From contig CALWCD010000008.1 of NCBI GenBank assembly GCA_944376265.1, positions 1-46,417 of the forward strand: 46,417 bases of DNA, in the 5' to 3' direction. Below are positions 41,236 to 46,417 of this stretch, in pieces. Source of the DNA: an uncultured Clostridia bacterium. Its GTDB lineage: Bacteria > Bacillota > Clostridia > Oscillospirales > Acutalibacteraceae. A program made the translations under genes and the position numbers. The notes under the pieces were generated by a model that worked only from the letters and a program-made list of their open reading frames with translations, did no database searches and was not told where the DNA came from. Position 1 is the first letter of the stretch; each line of letters begins with the position of its first letter.

Positions 41236-42391
41236 CGACGGGAACCGTACCGTTTTGTCTGGGCGGCTCGATGTCCTTTACCAGGCTCATCCGATCCACC
41301 ACGCTTTGGTTTAAGGCCCGGCAGCCCTCGTAGCTCACATTGGTGGTGACCACCAAGACAGCGTCCGGGTGGCGGCGGATCCCTCCCCGGTGGGCAGGGT
41401 AATGGTTCCCTCCTGCTCCAGCAGGGAGTTGAGTCCCACCAGCACACCGGGCTGCAGGATGGTGGAAGGCTCCTGGATTTCCGCAACATATCCGTTCTTC
41501 AATGCCTTGATAAAGTCCGTCTCCACATAGGAGTAGGTTTGACCCGAAGTTTCTGCAGGTGCGGCGCTGAGCTGCCGCACCTTCTCGGTGACCTTTTCCA
41601 GCACCAGGGCCATGCAGTCCTGGGCGGTGGCGGCTTGGTTCTCCACCCCGGTAAGGGATTGGTACACCCCTGCCGGGTCGTAGTCCATGTCCTCCAGGTC
41701 GGGAAGGTGTAACAGCTTGCTGACGTTTTCATAAGTCATTCCCCCCAGGGAGCGCAGCTGTTCCCGTTCCCGGTCCAGCTGGGCGTCCCCGGTGGCGTGC
41801 TCCGTATCGGGGAACACCATGCCCACGAAATCGTAAATCTCCGTTCCAGCGGAGCAGGTGTACTTCATGTAAGGCAGTCCCAGCCCCGCAGCGATGGCCT
41901 TGGCCCCCATGGTCTTACCTGTGCCAGCGGGGCCGCGAAGGAGGAAATTCCGCATCTGGGCTGGCTTGCCCGTGGTGAGCTTAGCGTGCTTGCAGATGTC
42001 CACCACCTCCGGTGGAATGACGTACCACTCGGGAAGGGCAGGCACCAAGGCCTGTTCCCCGGCGGACAGCTTCCTGCCTGGAGTCAGGGGGTATTTCCCC
42101 ACAAAATCCTTGTGCTCGATGACTTGGACGGGCCGGTGGACACGATTCCCGGAGGTGTTGGAAAAGACGGTAAACTCCCCGGCAAGGACCGTGCCGGGCT
42201 TGTAGAGCCCGGAGTCCAGCTGGGCGCGGGAGACACGCATCAGGTTCCCCGACTTATCCACCCGGACTTTCACGTGGACCGGGCAGCTCTCGTCTTTTAC
42301 CCGCCGGTAGGCATTATCGCAGAGGATCGCCGCGGCGGTTACCGCCTTTGGCAGATCCGGAAAGCCGTCCTTTCGCTGCTCCCGATAACAT
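41236..42391 (-). pseudogene. Frameshifted MoxR-type AAA ATPase
   Basis: A long frame contains an AAA core: Walker [22 protein letters not shown], then YDFVGMVFPDT, and it breaks at ITLPTGE near 41390. The remaining AAA text (RRHPDAVLVVTTNVSYEGCRALNQSVVDRMSLVKDIE, here summarised) is found in the next frame over down to about 41270. The 5' end is also out of register: the ATG at 42391 behind GGAAAGGAG is not in frame with the AAA text. Intact relatives work with a VWA/metallopeptidase partner, whose remnant follows. At least two frame disruptions make this non-functional. Confidence 0.65.
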
Positions 42392-42580
42392 GATGTGCTC
42401 CTTTCCGCAGGCGGGGCCTGCATGAGATGTTTATTTCCACCCTTTCGGGAGAGAAACCGGAAACAAAAAAGTGCCAAAGAGCACAAACTCCTTGACACTT
42501 TGCAAACAAGACACTGTGAACGGCACGCCGTCCGCGATACTTTACGGGTTTATTATAGCATCCGGAAAGGGCCGTGTCAA
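42392..42580 (-). promoter_or_regulatory. Element promoter and leader B with terminator hairpin
   Basis: On the minus strand TTGACA (42580-42575) and TATAAT (42557-42552) are 17 nt apart. The leader contains the same block as leader A (TCTTGTTTGCAAAGTGTCA), then a 13-bp hairpin (42500-42488 with 42481-42469) followed by TTTTTTGTTTCC, and later GGAAAGGAG and an ATG at 42391. Loop and inner stem differ from leader A, while stem base, block and tail are kept. Confidence 0.75.
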
Positions 42581-42840
42581 ACGGCGCGTGCCGGTTTCTC
42601 TATGAGTTTTCCTTAAAACCTAATATAGGCAAGCCATATTTTGCTTTTATCTCTTAGTCTCATCTCCATAACATAAGAGCATTCCCAAATAACACCAGAA
42701 AATAACATAAATTTACTTTATCCCCCTCTTGAAATTCAACTTATTCCGTGTTAGCATAAGAAAAAACATAAATTTCGGATGCAGATTTCACTTTTCTATT
42801 TCCATTTTATGTTGTTAACTCTCGTAAAGGAGGCGCCGCC
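42581..42840 (+). promoter_or_regulatory. AT-rich upstream region of the AlbA_2 gene with direct repeats
   Basis: AGAAAATAACATAAATTT (about 42697-42714) recurs as AGAAAAAACATAAATTT (about 42759-42775), some 61 bp apart. Between them TTGAAA (42729-42734) and TAGCAT (42752-42757) are 17 nt apart and may be the promoter, so a protein bound to both repeats would bracket it. No gene lies here. Confidence 0.5.
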
Positions 42841-44301
42841 ATGCTCGACCAAGAATTTCAACAACTTGTTACCCGTGTTCAGAAACGACAGTATGAGGAG
42901 CAAATCATTGAAGTTAAAGCCGCTCATACGGGTTGTCCAGACCGTCTCTATGATACTTTCTCCTCCTTTAGCAATCAAGACGATGGCGGGACAATCCTTT
43001 TCGGCCTGGACGAAAAACAGCATTTTGCCCCCGTAGGTGTGTACGATGCGCAAGATCTTCAAAAGAAACTTATGGAGATTGGTGAGGCGATGACGCCTAT
43101 TGTTCGCCCAGTCCTTTCGGTGTTTGATGAAAATGGAAAGCTATTTGTGACTGCTGAAATCCCTCCTGTTGATTTGACAGAACGTCCTTGCTATAAAACT
43201 GCAAAAGGCCGTTTGAAAGGATCTTATCTCCGTGTGGGAGATGCGGATAAGCCCATGACCGAATATGAGGTCTACAGCTATGAGGCTTATCGAAAGAAGT
43301 ACCGGGATGATATACGGCCTGTGGAAGAAGCAACCTTAGCTTCGCTCAACCAGGATGATCTGGATGACTATATAGCCAGAAGAAAGAGAAACCGTCCACA
43401 CTTCTCCGCCGTTCCAACAGACCAGCTAAACGAATTGATGAATATAACGAAAAACGGAGAGGTAACCCTCTCCGCCGTCCTGCTCTTTTGTCCTTACCCA
43501 CAGTCTTTTTTCCCTCAACTGGCCATTATCGCCTCCAGGGTCCCTGGGACAGAAATGGGCGCTGTGGGAACGGATGGTCAGCGGTTTACAGATAGCAAGC
43601 GTATCGAGGGAAATCTGATGGAAATGCTGGAAGCTGCCGTTGCATTCGTCAACAGCAATATGCGAACTGCTGTCCAGATCAACCCCAAAACCGGAAAACG
43701 GACAGACGCTCCCGAATATCCCATGGATGCTGTCCGCGAGGTGATCTTAAACGCCCTGGTACACCGGGACTATAGCCGGTACACGGAATCCATGCCCATT
43801 CAGCTTACTATGTTCGCCGACCGTCTAGTCGTGAGAAATCCTGGTGGATTGTACGGCCGTATAACCTTGGATCAACTCGGAAAAATGCAACCTGACACCA
43901 GAAATCCGTTTCTGGTAACAGCTATGGAAACGCTTCATCAAACAGAGAACCGGTATTCTGGAATTCCCCGAATCCGTCAGGCAATGACGGAAGCCGGCCA
44001 GCCAGAACCCCAATTTGAAAATATACGGGGCGAGTTTTCCGTTACTCTCTATAACAGAAAAGTCAGTGCCGCCTCTAGGGATCAGCATCCAATAGACCAG
44101 AGCGGTAAAGACCTCATCGCATTCTGCTCCATTCCGCGAACCAGGAAGGAGTTGACTGAGTTTCTAGGGCTTGCCTCCGGGCAATACGCCATAAAGCGTT
44201 ATGTGGACCCACTGGTGAAATCTGGTGACCTTCGCCTTACTATCCCGGATAGGCCGCGAAGCAGAAATCAAAAATATATCGCTGCAAAGTCCGACGATTA
44301 A
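42841..44301 (+). CDS. AlbA_2/Schlafen-domain putative ATP-binding transcriptional regulator
   Basis: A 486-residue protein. The N-terminal AlbA_2 (Schlafen-like) domain includes EEQIIEVKAAH, a DTFSSFSNQDDGGTILFGLDE block and YLRVGDADKPMTEYEV. The middle has a GHKL-type ATPase text, with DAVREVILNALVHRDYSRY (N-box) and RLVVRNPGGLYG. The C-terminus is a winged-helix-like part. Family members are common in mobile elements and defence neighbourhoods, but functions vary and are mostly unproven. Base composition is clearly lower in GC than the core genes. The start ATG has AAAGGAGG 8 nt upstream. It is the only plus-strand gene in the element portion. Confidence 0.82.
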   Translation: MLDQEFQQLVTRVQKRQYEEQIIEVKAAHTGCPDRLYDTFSSFSNQDDGGTILFGLDEKQHFAPVGVYDAQDLQKKLMEIGEAMTPIVRPVLSVFDENGKLFVTAEIPPVDLTERPCYKTAKGRLKGSYLRVGDADKPMTEYEVYSYEAYRKKYRDDIRPVEEATLASLNQDDLDDYIARRKRNRPHFSAVPTDQLNELMNITKNGEVTLSAVLLFCPYPQSFFPQLAIIASRVPGTEMGAVGTDGQRFTDSKRIEGNLMEMLEAAVAFVNSNMRTAVQINPKTGKRTDAPEYPMDAVREVILNALVHRDYSRYTESMPIQLTMFADRLVVRNPGGLYGRITLDQLGKMQPDTRNPFLVTAMETLHQTENRYSGIPRIRQAMTEAGQPEPQFENIRGEFSVTLYNRKVSAASRDQHPIDQSGKDLIAFCSIPRTRKELTEFLGLASGQYAIKRYVDPLVKSGDLRLTIPDRPRSRNQKYIAAKSDD

Positions 44302-44347
44302 CGATTCATTCCGCAAAGCAAAACAAGTCCATCTTAATTCTCCCACT

Positions 44348-44806
44348 TTATCCCAATCTAACTTGCTCCCCCGCCAAATACCCGCCCAGTACCAGGACGC
44401 CGTCTTGCTCGTAGACTGGGGTGTTGTCCGCCACATAGAGGCGAAGTCTATCCCCTTCCGCTAAGCCCCAGCGCCGGCCCCGGAGGTAGACTTTCACCAA
44501 CCGGCCGTCACGGGCTATGATGACAGCCTTTGGGCGGCTGCGGAATAGGGTCTTCTCCACTTTTTGGACGGTGCCCTCCAACACCACAAATCTCCCCTGT
44601 GCGATACGCCGGACCAGGAGAACACCCAGGCCGGCGCAGACAGCGCCGCACAGCAGAAATGGCAAGCAAAGCGCATGGTCACGGTAGACCAGCGCCGTCA
44701 CGATTAGCAAAACAAAACAGGCCCCCGCTCCGGCAAACCGGAGGAGGGCCTGTTTTCGCAAGAGTGGAGGGAGTTCGCGGATCAACGGCCACAGCCGATT
44801 CCTCAC
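44348..44806 (-). CDS. Small membrane protein of the element, function unknown
   Basis: A 152-residue protein from GTG 44806, overlapping the stop of the upstream gene (GTGA). It has two adjacent membrane spans (about residues 25-65), then a soluble C-terminal domain rich in beta strands (RFVVLEGTVQKVEKT, AVIIARDGRLVKVYLRGRRWGLAEGDRLRLYVADN) that resembles an OB or NfeD-like fold. I do not recognise the family. It is coupled to the upstream gene and probably works with it. Confidence 0.6.
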   Translation of the reverse strand: MRNRLWPLIRELPPLLRKQALLRFAGAGACFVLLIVTALVYRDHALCLPFLLCGAVCAGLGVLLVRRIAQGRFVVLEGTVQKVEKTLFRSRPKAVIIARDGRLVKVYLRGRRWGLAEGDRLRLYVADNTPVYEQDGVLVLGGYLAGEQVRLG

Positions 44807-45369
44807 AGCACCAACACCCTCCTTTTCTTCAGCAGCCCCAGCACCGCTTTTACCATACGATCCCGGCAGAAAGCGTGCTCCATCTGGGCCTCCAGAATAT
44901 GATCCTGGATGTTCTCCTGGGTGTAGATGGCCTCCGTCAGAGCCTGGCTGTTTTCCTCCCCCAGGAGCTCCGGCACAGGTTTTACCCCGTGTTCCTCCAG
45001 GAAGACCAGCTCCGCCATGGTGAGACGCAGCCCTGCTTCCTGCAGCCATTGGAGTGTCTGGGCTTCCTGCTTGTTCAGAGGGAGCCGCAGCTTGCCAGAT
45101 TTTGCGGGGATAAGGACGCACTGAGTCAAGGCCCGGTACTCCCCGGCGGAACTGTCTTCCGTCACTTCTGCCAGGCCCATCCGCTGGAGATGCCGCAGCT
45201 CCTTCCGATGCCAGTGGTTATTCTCCTCTGCCTTGGCAAAGCCGAACCGGCCGTTGAACCACAGCCCCGCCTGGATCCCCGTCAGCTGGAAGGTGTGGCC
45301 GCCCCGCTGGATCTTCAGGATATGCTCGGTGGAGCCCTGTTCCACCAGGCCTTTTGCGATGTATTTCAT
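44803..45369 (-). CDS. Hypothetical protein of the element
   Basis: A 188-residue soluble protein starting at ATG 45369 behind AGAGGAGG. The first third (HILKIQRGGHTFQLTGIQAGLWFNGRFGFA) looks like a small beta domain; the rest is helical and charged, with a possible winged-helix segment (RHLQRMGLAEVTED). I recall similar proteins from mobile elements of gut Clostridia but know no function. Its stop overlaps the next gene's start. Confidence 0.6.
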   Translation of the reverse strand: MKYIAKGLVEQGSTEHILKIQRGGHTFQLTGIQAGLWFNGRFGFAKAEENNHWHRKELRHLQRMGLAEVTEDSSAGEYRALTQCVLIPAKSGKLRLPLNKQEAQTLQWLQEAGLRLTMAELVFLEEHGVKPVPELLGEENSQALTEAIYTQENIQDHILEAQMEHAFCRDRMVKAVLGLLKKRRVLVL

Positions 45370-45435
45370 CTTTCCTACCTCCTCTGATTTGACGTCTATT
45401 CCTATTACACGGCGGAGATCCGAATTTTACAACAC

Positions 45436-45765
45436 TCACAGTAGAAAAAGAGCCGCCACACATCCGCCAATTACCAGGGCCACCCCCAGGCAGACCAATG
45501 CCACTTTCCCCATGAGGTGGGTGTCCATCCCCTCCCGCTCCCGGTCGGTGTCTATGGGTTCCACATCGTCATAATAGCCGTCGTAGTTGGGATCTACTTC
45601 GGGAGCGGCCTGGGATTTCTGGCTTCGCTTCCGGCGCTTCTCTTGGGTGGGAGCAGCCGGCTCTTGGACATTGGTCTGGTACGCAGGCAGGGCTTCCCCA
45701 CACTCCGGGCAAAAAGAAAGGGCGCCGGGCAGAAGCTCAGCACCGCAAAACGGGCAGTATTTCAT
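45436..45765 (-). CDS. Zinc-ribbon membrane protein
   Basis: A 109-residue protein. The N-terminal zinc ribbon has C-x2-C at YCPFCG and C-x2-C at FCPECG. A disordered basic and acidic linker follows, then one C-terminal membrane span (KVALVCLGVALVIGGCVAALFLL, in part) that anchors it with the ribbon in the cytoplasm. The start ATG lies behind AAAGGAGG. Proteins of this layout are common and mostly of unknown function. Confidence 0.75.
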   Translation of the reverse strand: MKYCPFCGAELLPGALSFCPECGEALPAYQTNVQEPAAPTQEKRRKRSQKSQAAPEVDPNYDGYYDDVEPIDTDREREGMDTHLMGKVALVCLGVALVIGGCVAALFLL

Positions 45766-46227
45766 AGCTGGTATCCTCCTTTGGGGTCTTGGCCCAAGTT
45801 TTCACACTACCAGGATACCATGTTTTCCTTCTCCTGTCATCGGCGGGGCATGGGCAGATTGTTGCCACTTTGTGGGCGGCCAAACGTATGGGAATATCAC
45901 CGCATAAATCACTGTGTAGGGAGCCTGGATGAGCACATAGGTCTTTTCATGGTCGGCAACATCCTTTCCGGATGGCGTAGGGCCGGAAGGGAAACAAAAA
46001 AGCGGCCGCACACTTGGGGGACAGAAGCGTCTCTCCCCAACAGCGCACACCGCTTTTTCTTGCTGGCCTTTTGTAAGTTTCGGAAGGGCCATGCATCCAT
46101 TCTCCCTCTCCAGCTCACTTTCCGTATACAGGAGCTTTGGGAGGTTCCCGTGTGGGCAGCGTTAAAAATGGGAAAAAGAAAGGCCGGGTTCACTCCCGGC
46201 GCTTTCTAACCCGTCCCCAGCATCGGT
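45766..46227 (-). promoter_or_regulatory. Intergenic region with hairpin C sharing the element terminator tail
   Basis: On the minus strand a long hairpin (AAAGCGG...TTGGGG pairing with CCCCAA...CCGCTTT, about 46058-45992) is followed by TTTTTTGTTTCC, the same tail as leaders A and B. Downstream, GGAAAGGATG precedes a 13-codon frame (MKRPMCSSRLPTQ, about 45950-45909). I found no convincing promoter and no block TCTTGTTTGCAAAGTG here, so relation to leaders A and B is partial. No larger gene is supported. Confidence 0.45.
46167..46206 (-). terminator. Terminator of the partial gene at the right edge
   Basis: On the minus strand GAAAG-CGCCGGG pairs with CCCGGC-CTTTC, followed by TTTTT, shortly after the stop codon at 46228. 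Confidence 0.8.
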
Positions 46228-46417
46228 TTAGCGAACCGCCTCCACGATGGGTTCCAGCGTGCGGAAGTCCACAAAGTCCACCGCCTTGTTGAAGGTCTCG
46301 ATCATGGCACGTGTCTCCGCAGTTTTCCGCTCTTCCGGCAGGTTTTTTACGCTGTGATAGAGGAGCGTCATCATGGCCTTGTGCTTGAGACTCAGCTTCC
46401 GGTAATCGATGCCGCCC
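46228..46417 (-). CDS. C-terminal part of an unidentified protein (runs off the window)
   Basis: The last 62 or so codons of a minus-strand gene: IDYRKLSLKHKAMMTLLYHS, then VKNLPEERKTAETRAMIETF and NKAVDFVDFRTLEPIVEAVR before TAA (46230-46228). It is helical, basic then acidic, and not recognised by me. It has a good terminator after it, so it is an actively organised gene end and not a remnant. Confidence 0.6.
   Translation of the reverse strand, partial: GGIDYRKLSLKHKAMMTLLYHSVKNLPEERKTAETRAMIETFNKAVDFVDFRTLEPIVEAVR

Overview
The window looks like a GC-rich, spore-forming gut member of the Clostridia (Oscillospirales-like Bacillota). The grounds are AGGAGG-type ribosome binding sites with sigma-A promoters, the sporulation genes yqfC, yqfD and ylbJ, the Bacillota gene order yqfC-yqfD-phoH-ybeY-dgkA-era-recO, a GH120 xylosidase and a cobalamin-riboswitch ECF system. 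The genus is inference.

Layout. 1-6.4 kb: an oligopeptide-type binding lipoprotein, then a regulator-transporter-kinase unit (response regulator, ABC ATPase, two permeases, histidine kinase) with phased direct repeats before the transporter operon. 6.4-8.3 kb: an ammonium transporter fused to a PII domain, read leftward behind a leader with a terminator hairpin. 8.6-12.9 kb: GH120 beta-xylosidase, nucleoside hydrolase and an anion-type permease. 13-16 kb: a short leader peptide and terminator before a Na/phosphate symporter-PhoU protein, a helical-bundle protein and TspO. 16-19.8 kb (minus strand): a B12-riboswitch operon (DUF4430 lipoprotein and ECF S component), then feoA-feoB with a terminator between them. 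19.9-23.8 kb: a DUF134 regulator coupled to an unusual CoA-disulfide-reductase/rhodanese/sulfite-reductase fusion, a 111-bp tandem repeat and a thioesterase. 23.9-35.7 kb (minus strand): tadA, a CPBP protease, htpG, mutS2, recO, era, dgkA, ybeY, phoH, yqfD and yqfC. 35.8-38.4 kb: ylbJ, a small Cys-rich protein and a DUF4037 protein.

From about 38.6 kb to the right edge the character changes. A 19-codon 3' end of a rubrerythrin gene abuts AT-rich DNA, followed by an excisionase-like gene with no integrase beside it, remnants (a YqaJ-like N-terminus, a frameshifted MoxR-type AAA ATPase and a HELGH metallopeptidase), a Phd/ParE toxin-antitoxin pair, an AlbA_2/Schlafen-type ATP-binding protein, and several small element-type genes. 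I read this as one end of a decaying integrated element. Two of its minus-strand promoters are followed by the same leader: a conserved block, then a terminator hairpin, then a ribosome binding site. A third site shares the terminator tail. This repeated leader, the reductase fusion, the Amt-PII attenuator and the leader peptide before the phosphate transporter are the least ordinary items here.

I saw no tRNA, rRNA, complete insertion sequence or CRISPR array. All family names rest on reading protein motifs by eye, without database searches.
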